Of a stretch of 64,000 nt of DNA, positions 1-13,000 are shown in pieces. The notes beneath the pieces were generated by a model that was given only the letters and a program-made list of their open reading frames with translations, searched no databases and was not told where the DNA came from. The position numbers and the translations under genes were made by a program. The stretch covers positions 58,667,249 to 58,731,248 of the forward strand of contig CM047427.1 of assembly GCA_026168455.1 (NCBI GenBank), in the 5' to 3' direction. Every line of letters starts with the position of its first letter. Positions within the stretch are counted from its first letter, which is position 1. The DNA is from Theocolax elegans (lineage: Eukaryota > Arthropoda > Insecta > Hymenoptera > Cerocephalidae).

Positions 1-2141
1 AATACGAAACCGTACATTTTACACAATTGTACCTTGTTTAATCCAAGAATATACTCGGAAATAAAACAACAAGCGTTACCACATGCTTATTTATTTATTA
101 ATTGTAACGTAGAAATTATCATATATATTTAGTATTCGGTACAGCTTAAAATACACGTATACATTATAGTTATAGTAGTAACTACGTAGATAGCACGCGC
201 CTAATTATACAAAATGTCAATGTAAGACTACACAACTAATCACCATATAGCAATTAAATAATTTTCTCAAATCATATTAGCAACAAATTGAAATGCTTAA
301 AAGTGTGCTAAAATATTAATTCATAAATTCTGTAGAAATAGAACATCTGGTGATAAAGGTACGGGATGCGACAAGACTTCTCGACTAAAGAGAGAAAAAA
401 AGAGGGGGGGGGGGGGAAGAAAAATGCGCATCCGCGAAGAAATTGCTATTCCTTATTTGTTCAGTGTTGCCAGCGTAAAATAAGAGGAGAGGCGAAAGAC
501 GGAAAGTCTGCAAGAGAGAAGAGAGAAAGAGGGAGGAAGAATATACGTAGCCAAGGCAGAGGCTTACGGTATTTACGGTTGGCGATTCCCGCCCCTCGGG
601 CTTGCGGCGATTATAAATAGCGGAACGACTGCTCATTCTATTCTATCTCCTTTTTCTCTCATTCGTTCCCTCTCTCCATCTTTCATGTATTTTCTCTTTT
701 TTCTTTACTTCTCTCTCTGTCTCTCTCTCTCTCTTTTTCTTTTCTTTTTCCGGAATCGACGTCTAATGCCTACTAGCCACGGATTTAACGGTCTTGCTTC
801 TTTTTCTCTTTTTACCGAGACCAAATGATCCATTTTCTTAGATCTTTGAGCTACACTTTCATAGATTTTTTGCGTATCATTGATTATTTCGACGTTTAAA
901 CGCGCTCACTATTTCCATTTTATTAATCAGTCGATACATTCACATATTAACGTCCATTTCCTAGGCATAATAGTGACAATTACTATAGTATTAAACAATA
1001 ATTTCATTCTACATTATGGAGAAATCCATAGTTGTTACAATATTTGTTTAATAAACTTAGAGACGTATTACGCGTTTAGTTGGTTATATAAAATTGGAGG
1101 AGAATTTGAAAGAACATTCGAAAGTTGTGCCGGTAACTCTGTTTAAATCGTAGGAAAAGATTAAGCTAATAAAAAAAGCAAGCGATTAAATTTGCTGAAA
1201 CATAATTAATTAAAATGAATCTATGCGAAATAAAGACCCATCTGACGGAGAGAAATAAATAAACAGGCTTTGAATTAGCATACATTAAAATTCAGGCGTG
1301 CATAAACCTTTGCATTACGGCAACTCGACCGAGAGAAAAAGGAAAAGGAAAAGGAAGCCGAATGACTCAGCCGACGGCCGATTGGCAAGTGCTTGCACGC
1401 ATAACCTATTTTCGAGTGGAAAAGAACGTCGCGCGGAATTCGCTCTTTCCGAGCGTCGTCCGATTGATCTTATCTTATCTCACCTTACCTTAACTTATCT
1501 GGTCGTAATTTATCTTTGCTCGGCGTTTTTTTTTTCTCTTTCGATTTTAACCGAGCGCGCGATAAATAATAAACACTTCCCGCGACTACAACTAACCGAA
1601 CGTTTAAAAAATGCCGCTTCAGTTCAAAATAACCCTGATCGCCCAGTCTTTTCGTATATCGAGTATTACAATTTATTTTCCTCCTTTCTCTTTCATTAAC
1701 TGATACATCGTCGTAGTTTTAGTTTTGTCCATTTTATTTTTTGCTACAATTTCTTCTTCGCAATTTTATATCAGGGGCATTCGTCGTTGTATAGTTTTAA
1801 ACCTTTTCGTTTACTCGACAATTTTAAAATCTATACGTTGCTTGAATACCACCTATCAACTTGTTGAATCGAAAAAAAAACTTGTTTTGTCGTATTTAAT
1901 TCAATTAGTTGGAAAGGAGGACGGGTTAAATTAGTTAATTCGTTAGCGTAGAATTTGTAAAGCTCGAGATACCCGAAAAATCTTTGTAAAAAGACGTGAA
2001 ACGTTAACCTAGTTAATTATGCAGATAAGCGATCCATCGCTAAGGCTTGGTTAACCTCGACTCTCGGACCATACAAAAGGTTAGAGAGGTTGAAAGAAAA
2101 TATAAAAATCGAATTCGGTCGCGCGCTCAACTTGGCTGATT
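1..2141. other. No gene seen; AT-rich with one GC-rich patch
   Basis: Mostly AT-rich DNA. A G-run lies at about 404-416. A GC-richer patch at about 540-630 contains TATAAATA at 612-619 and TCATTC at 633-638, which is promoter-like but too closely spaced for a standard TATA-initiator pair. C/T-rich tracts lie at 645-750. Short ORFs here have no exon signature. Confidence 0.4.
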
Positions 2142-2248
2142 ACTATATATAGCTTAAACTTCCCGCGGCACGGAGAGGTCAATTATCAAGCGCCGGTGTT
2201 TGCGTCGTTTGCGAGTGCGCGACAATTGGCTCGAATGCTCGCGTGAGT
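2142..2248 (+). promoter_or_regulatory. TATA-containing core promoter candidate
   Basis: TATATATAG at 2144-2152 is followed at 2179-2184 by TCAATT, near the arthropod initiator consensus, in a locally GC-rich patch. Downstream, ATG at 2235 opens two codons plus two bases before donor GTGAGT at 2243. That phase would fit the acceptor at 13723, so it could be a Kdm3 first exon. A one-in-three phase match is weak evidence. Confidence 0.25.
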
Positions 2249-2404
2249 GAGTAGGCGAACTGCGAGTTCCATATGTCGTGGCCCGTGCACGAACAAATGA
2301 CCGAGCACCATTTTTTCCTTCCTTTGTTTGAAATTCTGTATACTATTTTGATCAATATTCAGCGAATCAACATCCTCGGAATTCCGAATGGGGATATAAA
2401 CAAA

Positions 2405-2726
2405 TAATTGAATCGTAAATTATAAAATATGATAGTATTTCTAAAAGTACGAAATAGTAAAATGCGCCATTATTTATAAACTATTGTTCTCTGTGCAAAA
2501 TTTGAGACTAAAATTCAATCCGGTTATCGAAAAACCCTAATCCGAAACTTTGAAGCTGCTGTAATATAAACAATATTTTTAGATGAGGGGTCGAATCAAT
2601 AACCGGATGAAATTTTGGACTCAAATATTGCACTCTAGTCAATCATTTGTAAACAAAGGCGCGCGCATCTTACTTCGTACTTTCTCAAATGCGACCATAT
2701 TGTATTAAGTACAATTGAATTGTTTG
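2405..2726. mobile_element. ~320-bp palindromic foldback element
   Basis: The left arm 2405-2530 and right arm 2605-2726 are diverged inverted repeats. The best-matching parts are GTGCAAAATTTGAG with CCGGTTATCG at 2494-2529 against their inverted partners at 2606-2642, and AGTACGAA at 2446 against TTCGTACT at 2674-2681. It has no coding capacity. Confidence 0.65.
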
Positions 2727-3974
2727 TTTAGCTCGCTCGATTGATGAAGTATAGCGAGGAAAAAAAGGGCTTTGGCATCCCGTTAACAGCACTAACGACT
2801 ACCGAAACTTACAAGTTAAATAATATTTAACAACCGACTCGAATAAGACAAAGGTATTACAGTTAAACATTTCAAAAACTACAAGTTATACTGTAAACAT
2901 GCAAGAATATAATGGGAGCTTAGAGAGGATGAGAGTATCGATTGATCATTGGAACGACGAAAACCAGAAGCGGAAGCGGTAAAAAAGTGTGCGCGTCCGT
3001 TGCTTGGAGAGCTCGAGGGAAGGGGACTTTAAAACCGACCCGGGTGTGGCGAGCGAAGGAGAGACGAGGAAGATGAATTATAATGACTAGGCGGACAGGC
3101 AGAAAGGAAGGGAATCGACCTCGACCACCGATGTTTTAATGAAGTATAAAACTATAAACCGAAGGAGAGAGAGAGAGAGTGAGTGAGTGAGTGCGAGGAG
3201 AAACGGGGTAGCGGGCGGGGTAACCGAGAATACGAATTCCGTTGCTTAAAAAAATTGTCGCTCGTCTGCGATAAGCATTTTACGACATTCCTTATACAGT
3301 GCTTTTCGCCACAGTGTTTCATTTACACACAGTTGAGCACATTCTTGATTCTTATTTTTTTTATCTCCGGACCACCTTTCGAATGCGATTTAATTTACAC
3401 AAAATTCAAATTGTCGTTCTTAGCCGTGTCGTTCAACACTTATTTTCTTTTATTATTTTGAAAAACGAAGTACGCGGAATTCTCGAACGTATCTATTTAC
3501 AGTATAATTCACTTTATCTGTACTTTATATAATTACCTATATAATATTCGTGAATTTGAATCCAAATACGCGAAACGAAAATCACCTCGAAAATACCGTT
3601 ATTTTCACGGTGACCTTCTTTGCCTTATTTATCTTATTTAATTTAACAATTATTACTGTCTTTGTACGAATAAACTTTATTTTTGTCTTACACGATTTTC
3701 ATGGACTATAACATTTACTAAATAACTTTAAATCTACGTTAATTAAATATTTTTTATTTTAACTCTTTTTATTTGTTGAATTACATCAGTTTATACAAGT
3801 GTTTAAATGATACGCTACCGTTTCATAACGGTAAATATCGATGTTACAATATCCATTTCATTGAAAGAAAACATTGAAACATTTGCTCTAAAGGGAGTCC
3901 GTACTGATTACAGATTTCTGCAATTGATTTTTCAAATACAGTTATTAATTTTTATTTTTTCTAAATTTTTTTAG

Positions 3975-4073
3975 CACACGCACAATTGTTACACATTGTA
4001 GAATGTGCCTTAACTCAAAAAATTGAACAAATATGGAAATTAAATGATAAATTTGAAAAATCTAATTATGTCG
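3975..4073 (+). CDS. Orphan exon-like ORF, gene unknown
   Basis: A 99-nt interval lies between AAATTTTTTTAG and the consensus donor GTAAGT (4074). One frame only is open, phase 1 at both ends, encoding an amphipathic, protein-like sequence HAQLLHIVECALTQKIEQ then WKLNDKFEKSNYV. I do not recognise the family. It cannot join the exon at 13723 directly (phase mismatch). It may belong to an unseen gene, be a duplicated exon fragment, or be chance. Confidence 0.3.
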
Positions 4074-4557
4074 GTAAGTGTGTATTTTAAATGAAGGTAC
4101 TCCATCCCCTTAACGTAGATTTACGGATTTTACAAAATAATTAGTTATTCCTTATTGCAGTAAAACCTTAGGAAAAAAGAATTATACTAATTTAAACGAG
4201 ATGACACCTTGTTTAGTTTAGCTAATAAAAAATGATTAAACATACCGATGTAATTTATTGCACTAATTATAACGTATAAAGTGTAATGTACGCGTAAAAA
4301 TATTGATACATCTTTGATATAAATATCGATAGCGCATTAAAATGTCTCGGATTGTTCGTTACTGTATCTTAAGTAGTTTAAATCGGTAACACAAGCGAGA
4401 CTGTTGTACAATAAACTTACGCCTCGGATATAAAACATAATAAAGTATTTTAGAATAAAGTGTGAAAGGACAAACTTTCCCCGTAGAGATTTTGGTGAAA
4501 GATAGGTTGCCCGAAAGCGAGTAAGATTCCGAGTAAAATGCACAAGCAAGTATAATG

Positions 4558-4588
4558 TTACGTCTTGTTACGTCTTGTTACGTCTCCG
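4558..4588. repeat. 10-bp tandem repeat, three copies
   Basis: TTACGTCTTG is repeated almost perfectly; each unit contains TTACGTC, a near CRE-type half site. Confidence 0.75.
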
Positions 4589-5622
4589 TAATATCATTAT
4601 GCGCCGAGAACTGACCGCGTTTTAATTTCAGACTAGAGAGATTTGGAGAAGGTTTGTTAGGTTTGTTGAAAGCGAATCGGGAAAAAGTTGTTCAACTATA
4701 CTATTCTCCTCGAGGGTAAAATTGATTCCTTCATTCTTTCGTTCTTTCGTCGCGGTAACTCGACAGACTCGACTCGACTCGTTTCGAGGCTTTCTGGCAC
4801 AAATTCCGTGAATTCTGTTGATCTGCAGGTCGAATCCTCGAATGCGCGTTAGATGGATAATCGATCGGCGAGTCCCGGATCGAACGATGGCCCAGAAAGA
4901 CGCGTGTGAGTTTCGATCGAGGCAACTGAAGGAACTCGAGGCCGCCCAGCCGGGGCCGATAACGACGGTTCGCGTGCACCGTTGGGATATCACGCGATGC
5001 GCCATGCGCCGCCGGCCACTGACGCATTCCTCTACGCTTTCCGCGGTGGAGCGCCTCCGATTTCTAAAGTGACGTAACGCGCCCGTCCACCGCGGATCGT
5101 TAACGTCCTCAGTTTTTCCTTTGGTTACCACGATCATAATCGAGTCAGAGCCACCCAATTTCTTCGATCGGTCTTTGACTGTTGAATATTGCCTAACCTC
5201 GGTTAGATACCAGTTATCTATAATTTACAGATTACGGTTAATCCTCGCCATTAATATCTATTGATATCTACTTATCGTGCAAACATATTTGTTCTGCTTC
5301 TCGTGCTCATGAACTGCAACTTGCATATATTACAAGGATTATATCATTTAAAACTCAACGGAAAGAAAAGTTATACAGCTATATCTTCTGAAGCTGTAAA
5401 TATTCTAAAATAAAAAAATAAATAAATAGAGTACTAACTCGTGTGCTCGCAGTATTGAATTCTTTAAGTATTTTGGGTCTTTGATTTCGAAGAAAAAGAA
5501 TTTGTCGATTCGGGTTGATAAATCAAAGTAAATCAAAATTAAACTTGCAGAGGCTTAACAGGTAGAGGATGCGTTGTGTATACGGGAAAGCCAAATCCAC
5601 GGGCATAAATAATAAAGGGAAG

Positions 5623-5673
5623 CGTGTAAACCGTGTAAACCGTGTAAACCGTGTAAACCGCGCAAACCGCGCA
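5623..5673. repeat. 9-bp minisatellite
   Basis: The unit GTGTAAACC is repeated about six times; the last copies change to GCGCAAACC. The unit contains GTAAAC, close to the forkhead core GTAAACA, so the array could present clustered sites; that role is inference. Confidence 0.85.
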
Positions 5674-5908
5674 TCGGGTCTCTTCGGGTCTTGCTCGGAA
5701 ACTTTGGTTGAATCACCATCGTCTTGGCAAACAATAAAACTCGCACGTACTGTCGGGTGTGCGCACGCGCTCGCGCGTATAAATTACTTGGAGCGTTCGC
5801 GCGGCGCGTCTACATTTATATTTATATTTGGTGTGAGACAAGGAGAAAGAAAGGTATACGCGCGCGCCAATGCGTTTATCCCGCAGCTCCTCTCCATTTA
5901 TTTCTCGC

Positions 5909-5990
5909 GGTGTTGCGGTGTTGCGGTGCCGCACTGTTGCGTTGTTGCGTCGTTGCGTCGTTGCGTCGTTGCGTCGTTGCGCTCTTGCAT
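5909..5990. repeat. 8-bp and related minisatellite
   Basis: Five consecutive GTTGCGTC units around 5938-5980 follow a run of the related GTGTTGCG. Confidence 0.8.
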
Positions 5991-6702
5991 AACTCGCTTT
6001 TTTCACGCTCGACGCTCGACGCGTTCCAACGATCGCGCGAATTATCATCCCCTGCTTTTTTTCCAAGTGCGCGGATCTCACGTGATTTAATTGTTTTATC
6101 GCACGGTTCCGATTCCTCGAGACTAGAGGGAAGATCCTCGATTAACTGAGAAATCGGTACGTCCGCACGATAACATTCCGAGGTTTCTGCGCTCTCGCCT
6201 GCGAGCCTGCGTGCGTGCAAACACTCGCTTCATTGCTAAGTTGCATTCGTGTATAGTATAATTAACTGCTAAATCTAATTAACGCCCTCAAACAACTCGA
6301 TGGATACAGTCTCATTTTAACTTTCGAGCACATATGTATACATGTTCGACGTTATTTCTCGTTCCGGTGCTTCTCGGTGAAGCTGATACATTTCATTTTT
6401 ATTTCAGATATTTTGCAAATACTTTACTATTAACAGAAAATGTGAATATATATTGTAATATATACCTGATAAATTATAATAAAGTTTTGGCTTAAACTGA
6501 CCTAATACCTGGACAATAAAAAATATTTACTTAAATTTTTGTTACTTTCAGTGATGTACATACTCATATCAGTAGTCTTTACGAAATATTTATCACAATA
6601 TAGTAAAAACAAATCAATAAATGGTATCGTCTAAATTAAATATTTTCTACCTAAACTCCACAAAAATAACAGTATTCATATCATTAAATATATAATGTGT
6701 TT

Positions 6703-6716
6703 ATTGTCTCTCTCTC

Positions 6717-6760
<44 letters not shown>
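6703..6760. repeat. Compound (TC)n(TA)n(TG)n microsatellite
   Basis: CT repeats pass into TA repeats and then a run of about sixteen TG dinucleotides. Confidence 0.9.
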
Positions 6761-6761
<1 letters not shown>

Positions 6762-7304
6762 CTTTAATACAGTATGCAGATTGCCCGTTGTCACCTTACA
6801 CAGTAGTTATTTTCTAATGCAACTAGTAGTAATTTTCTCTTACATTTTTTAAACCAAAGATACACGCGTGCAGGTATGTAAGTAACTAAAATCATGCTCG
6901 GAAGACTTTGGAAAATGAAAAACAAAGTTCGTAAAATTGATTGGTCGCAGTACGTTAAATATATTGCTGTTAGACAGTGGTAAAGAGTTGACACATAGAG
7001 CGCGCATCACGTTATCAAAAATTAAACTGAATTCCTTATTTTAAAGCTGCAATTCTTGATGCATTAACCGACAATCGACTACTCATAAAAAAAAATTGTC
7101 TTGTTTTGCCAAGTAAAAGTAATAACCAGTCAGAGAAATGATCGAGCTTCTAATAAGACGTCGATTCAGTCCTTCGTTCGAAACGCAAAAACCGAGTTAC
7201 AAAAGGAAACGCTAGATACGATAAGAGAACGAAAGAGATGACGTATTCTATGCAGGAATGACTCAGCGCGACAGCAAAAAGACTGGCACGTGAAACGAGA
7301 AAAG

Positions 7305-7308
<4 letters not shown>

Positions 7309-7375
<67 letters not shown>
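7309..7375. repeat. (AG)n microsatellite
   Basis: About 33 perfect AG dinucleotides. A complementary (CT)n tract lies 215 bp downstream. Confidence 0.95.
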
Positions 7376-7378
<3 letters not shown>

Positions 7379-7589
7379 GTTCATTCGTATTTCCGAGGCT
7401 ATTCCCAAAAGTGCTCGCACGTGTTTGTAAATGCGTGTGGGAGGGTTCGAAGCTCCCTAAAATCCGCTCGTCGAAACCGTAAAATCCCCGCGCGTAAATG
7501 CAAATGCGAGGGCGTTTCTTTATCTGCTGCGGAGATTGTCGAGTCGTGCACGCCCGATGCGTTTTAAATTTCTCTTTCTCCTTTGTCCG

Positions 7590-7646
7590 TCTCTCTCTCT
7601 CCCTCTCACTCTCCCTCTCCCTCTCACTCTCCCTCTCTCTCTCTCT
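7590..7646. repeat. (CT)n-rich microsatellite
   Basis: Imperfect CT dinucleotides interrupted by CCCTCTCA units; complementary in sense to the (AG)n tract at 7309-7375. Confidence 0.9.
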
Positions 7647-8403
7647 ATCGCTAACTCTCTTCCGACCAGACATTAAAAAACGCGTACGCGTATACTCCGC
7701 AGGTTCGCTTCAATAGCGCGCGTGAGTATGCGAATATTTGAATTGACCAAATATCAAACTGCATAAATCAAGCTTTGTTTAGCTTTACTCTTTTTAACCA
7801 ATCAATGAGCTCCCGTATACTCGTTTCCAAATTAAAATAAACTTGTTCGATATTAAATTAATCGCTTAATACGACAATGTTTATAAATATAATTACATTA
7901 CATATTAAACAATAATTTCAGAATAATGATAATCAGTTTTATATTGTTGGCCAATTAATTCTAATGATAATATCTATCTAAAATATACTAACAAAACAAG
8001 GTTATTTGTATTAATGTGCACATAATTTATTTAAAAAATTATATGCAATTAATAACGTTATAGATTTTATGGCTTTGTGGTAGATTTATAATTAAAAGTC
8101 AATTATTTAGTGAACATGTACTAAACACATTTACATCACAGTGAAATCATATAAAATTTAGTAGAATAAAAGCAATGACGAACAAAAATGAAACGTCATA
8201 AATGTAGGTTTACTGTGATCGCAAAGCCCGTCGGCTCGTTCGATAGAAAGCATTTTTATCGTGGCTTAAAATCACCGGACGGTCATGGACTCGGCTCTTC
8301 ATTTTTCTTCGCTTCTCTCGGTCGAAGTATAATAAAGAAAAGAGGATAGCCTATTGTATCTCCTTCCCGCGTGGCAGGGAGTCGCTCAACGAAACTCACG
8401 CGG

Positions 8404-8437
<34 letters not shown>

Positions 8438-8460
8438 TCTCTTTCTCTTTCTCTTTCTTT
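8404..8460. repeat. (CT)n/(CTTT)n microsatellite
   Basis: Pure CT repeats followed by CTTTCT units. Confidence 0.9.
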
Positions 8461-9970
8461 TCGTTTGCCGTGCGCCGTGCGCCGTGAGAAGGTTAATCGG
8501 TGCTCGAGACCGAAGGCCACCGCTCGTCGGAATTGGACGTCTCGTCGTCCCTACCCTTTTCTTGCCGCTCGCGGTCTCACCTTTCTCTCTTCAGGACCGG
8601 TTCGTCGATCTGGTTATGCTCCGAATCGGAGTTCGATCGCTTCCTCTATTCGGCGTAATGTTGATAATACCCGTTTGGAAGCATAATTACACCATTTTAT
8701 TTATTAATAGGAGCATTAAATTATTACAAAACACTCTTTATTCCATAAATGACTCTTTTCTGTCTTGTTTTGTTTCATAATTTAGACCCGTGTATTTGCA
8801 CTAAATTGACGTAACGTACCGATGCCTTTGATGTGTTGACTTATATTAGCAAAGAAAAGTAAATTGAAAAGCATTTCACAGAAACATTGAGGTTCAGTGT
8901 AGCGTTTATTTTTCCTCCTTCAATGGAACAACCAGAAATAATTATTTTTATTTTTAAGTGACTTATTTTCCTTGTTACTACTATTAAATGTATCGTTATT
9001 TTTAACTAAAATATTTATTGGTGACTGATTTACTGGAAGTTCGTTGCTATAACATTTAAAATAATCTGTTTAAAAAATAAATTGAGTAAAAAATGCTTCC
9101 TGGGATGCAAGGAAATCTAGTAATTTTATTGAACAGTAAAACCGTAAAAAAATACAGTATAAGGTTATAAATTACGTCTTAATTAAGCTATTCGTAACGT
9201 ATTTCTGTATAAATATATATTTATTGGAAATTTTCAGTTCATTTGTGTCAAGCTATTTATTTCAAATTAGCAGCATTGATAATTTCCATTTGTAGTGTGG
9301 AAAAACTTTAAAATATTGAATATTGTCACATACGTGTAACGCTTACATGTAATATAATGATGTTACATATATGGTCGCACTTTACATATCTTACAAGGAA
9401 TCGAATGTGCAAGATTGAAAATGCATCTTATCATGTTTTCATTCGTAGCCAGAGTATATATAGGTGTAACTGAATAGTTCCACTTCCGTAGGTACACACG
9501 AAAAAATCTGAAACTTTTTTCAGTTTTAATATGAATGGGGCACGAAGGACAATCGATTACGGTTGATAACAATCAAGTAGACTAACGCTCTAATCGGCGT
9601 TAATGCTGGCTAACGTCATCGTCGGGCCTAGAAAGATATTTTAGTAAAGTCGACGCATTTCCGAGGTGGTGGAAGCAAATCGAGCGCAAACACCTTGGTC
9701 TATCGAGAAACTGGAACGTTGATAATCGATCGCGCGTACGCGTAACCGGGAGAAACGGCGCGGGCTGCTTCTGAAGGAGGGAAGAGGGAAATACCTGTCT
9801 CGGTATTTATGAGCGAGGGGGGCGCTGATCTGTTCCCCGGGGGACAGGTTTTACCAGGTGGAGGGAGGACCGCTCGGACGGGTTTCGCAAAAATCCGGTC
9901 CTGCCCGTTTTTCGCGGCATCGCGAACCGGTTAACTTCGACATCGCCAAAAATGGCTTCAGCGCGTCGCC

Positions 9971-10092
9971 CTTTTCTCCTTTTCATTTCTTCTTTTTTTT
10001 TGGTTTTTGTTTTCTTTCTTCTTTTTCCTTTTTTCTTCTTCCTTTTTCCTTTTTCCTTTTTGCTTTTGCCTTTTGCCTTTTGCCTTTGCTTA
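9971..10092. repeat. Polypyrimidine tract, (CCTTTTT)n-like
   Basis: About 120 bp of nearly uninterrupted C/T on the plus strand, with CCTTTTTCCTTTTT units and TTTTGCC variants. It produces artefactual Phe/Leu/Ser frames. Confidence 0.85.
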
Positions 10093-13000
10093 CCCTCCTG
10101 CTGCTGAATCGACCGTTCTTTCTTGCTTTGTCGATCGTTCGACGAATTCCTTCTATGTCATCGGCGATTTCGATCTCTACCCCATTCATTTTTATTAATT
10201 TATTTATCTTTCATTGTGACGTACGGAATTTATCAATGTATCGACAATCTTTGTTTTCCTTTATTATTGTTATTATTACTATACTTCTTCCTTTATCTGC
10301 CGATTCATTGTTGCATTTTCAAACGGTTTTGCAAGTACTTTTAATCATTTTGGCATCTTGCCATCCTATATTTAGCCTCACATATTTTCTTCTTTAGATT
10401 CCGAGGTGTTTCCCTCACTCAGACGCCTGTGGAACTTATTTCGTTTATTTGGATTTTATTTTTAACTTGCAGCCTTATACAATTTACGTTAATTACAACT
10501 GCAACATAATTATCAGATCGAAAACCGGCAATATAAAAATAATAATTCCGAGAGAAGCGAAACAGTGCGACTATTTTTATTTCTACTTTAAGCTATTCGA
10601 ATAGCTAATTTTACATTTAAAGCATTGTTGCGTAAATGGACGTATGGGCGCGATTCGGCAGAGACGCAAAACTCTGTGAATACGTGTATTTTGTCATAAA
10701 AGTTGGTGAAATCCCAGAAATAGAGACAAATAATACGCTCGTTATTATCTTTATTATATTTCAGGCGAGAAAGATCCACCATTTCTTAAGATTGACCATC
10801 TTCTGCCGAAGAAAAATATGGTTGAAAATTTACATGATTTTATCGTATTTGTTTTGTTTTCTTACTTTTTGCGAAAGATACTTTATGTAAAAAAGCAAAC
10901 ATAATTTTAACGATGTTCCATTGCATCGTGAGCACGACTGCTCGGTTGAGTCACCGCTCGTCATCGTTAAATACTCTTTCTTAAATGCTGTACCGTTAAC
11001 GTACACACCAAAATACGTACGCTCGAAAAGAAATTCGAATTGATTACATTCGATTTCATCGGTAGACATTAAGAGAACCGACCTAATTCTCATTCGAAAG
11101 TTCTGAGCGATAAACGTGTAAATTCGAGAGTTAACAACGTCTCCTTTCTCTCGGGCCTCGAGGCGGCGATCGCTTAATAGACTTGGCTCGATCCTCAATG
11201 GATCTCTGATTGTAATCTCCTGTACGAGTGCTCTCGTCACGCGACGTTGAAAATCCGGATTACAGCAGCTCCCTTGTCCGGACAAAATGTACGATCTCGA
11301 GTGTGATGGAAAATGGTTTTTCGTTGTCGGCTCGATTCTATTGTTTGACTATTAAAATTAAAACTTTTTAAATTAAAATTTTTTCGAGCGACAGGTGCCA
11401 CAACTACGCCGTACGCATACGTCATCGTTTTGCATTAAATGCGCCGCACCTCCAAATTACATATTAATAACAATATTTTTTTAAACTTGATTTGCAAGTT
11501 TATTACCCTCCGAGTAGTCCAAATTAAAAGAGAGCTCAGTGATTTTGTATACATTTACATACGTAACCTTCAAAAATTAAGTGCCGCTTTAAATTAACGC
11601 ATGCCAAGATTAATAATATTAGACCTCGACTTGTTTAAACGATTCTTCTTTTCCGTTTTTATAGTTCATTTTATGTTAAATGGAAGTTGCGTGGAATAAA
11701 TCGCCACTGCGTTCGGTAAATAACATCACGTAATCACGAGCTCAGATAATAAACGGAAAAAGAGAAACAACGACAAAGGCGAAAGCGAGATAAAGAGAGC
11801 AAGAGAAATAGAGAAAGGCTCTTCATTCCCATGACGTCCCTTTTCAACACGACAAAAGCGCTAGCTCGTCTGCTGAAATTCAAAGCTTAAGCAAAAATGG
11901 AGAGTCAGCTTATAACCAAGCAAATGGAGTCGCATACGCATGCGCAATAGATCCGGGAATGCACTTTATAGCGAGCGCGCACATAACTGTATAAATAACT
12001 TGCGCAAGCGTTAATGGATGCTTATCTCTCGCTCTTGCTCTTTTTCTCTATATATTTCTCTCCCTCCCTTTCTCACTGGTGCGGCGCGCTGAAAAGCCAG
12101 GACTCGCCACCGGGAAAACCTCGCCAGTGTGTGCCGTTCCTTTTTTTCTCGATCCCACTCCTGTTTAAAGGCAGTTGCACGCATACGTGGATGATGTCAC
12201 GGGTTCGCTTTTTCGCTCGACATTGAGCCTCCGAGCTAACGAGCAATTACGTACATTTTCGTCTTTGTCTCCCATTCCCTCCCTCCCCCTCCCCCCCCCT
12301 CTCTCTCACTCACTCACTCACTCACTTTCTCAGTTTTTTCTCTCCCTCTTTACGTCTCCCTACTTCCGTACCGAGAAAATTGATAAAACATTAATTGAAA
12401 GTTTAGACGACGATTAAAGCTTGACTCGCGAAACTGTTTAGTGCGCTTATCGATTACATAATCGATAACTCATTGAACACATTTGTTCTTGTTTATATGA
12501 CTATTATTATTGTTATTTCTATAGCGTTGAACGTTGCCGAATTAATCGGAAGATGAATCACCTATCTATTATTTGCTTGTTCTACCAACGTGACCTCTTT
12601 AATGCCTATTATAGTTATGGCTATCAAAAATTTTAATACATTTAATCACAGTCATTAACGAATTAGGTTACATACTTTAATTTTTAGCCTGTATAATTAT
12701 AAATTATCTTCAAATCTAACCAGTTAGATTTTAGGAATGCAAATAACAAATGTGTGCGTGTATATTAAGACATTGATCGATTAAAATTTATTAATAGATG
12801 TATTTAAAAAAAAAGAATGTTTTTTTAATGATATAAACGCAGTTATTCTTAAATATTAACAGGTTAATACATTTTTTATGGCAGGTTTTTAGATTATATC
12901 AAGCAATATAAAAGTGATAAAATTATAAAAAATTCTAGTTCTTTGAACTTAAAGAATGTCTACTTTTTAGCACTTTAATTAATACAGTAATTAAGACAAA

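Noticed and set aside
4628..5158. 176-codon minus-strand ORF
   Set aside because: It has no domain, splice-site or compositional support, and overlaps an equally unsupported plus-strand ORF; probably a GC-rich stop-poor island.
5555..5990. Regularly repeated 8-9 bp units considered as CRISPR-like
   Set aside because: The repeats are directly abutting without unique spacers in an animal genome; they are minisatellites.
7166..7716. Ser-Leu and Arg-Glu repeat ORFs
   Set aside because: Translations of (AG)n and (CT)n microsatellites.
9858..10397. 179-codon Phe/Leu-rich ORF
   Set aside because: Most of it is a polypyrimidine tract; hydrophobicity is a by-product of T-rich DNA.
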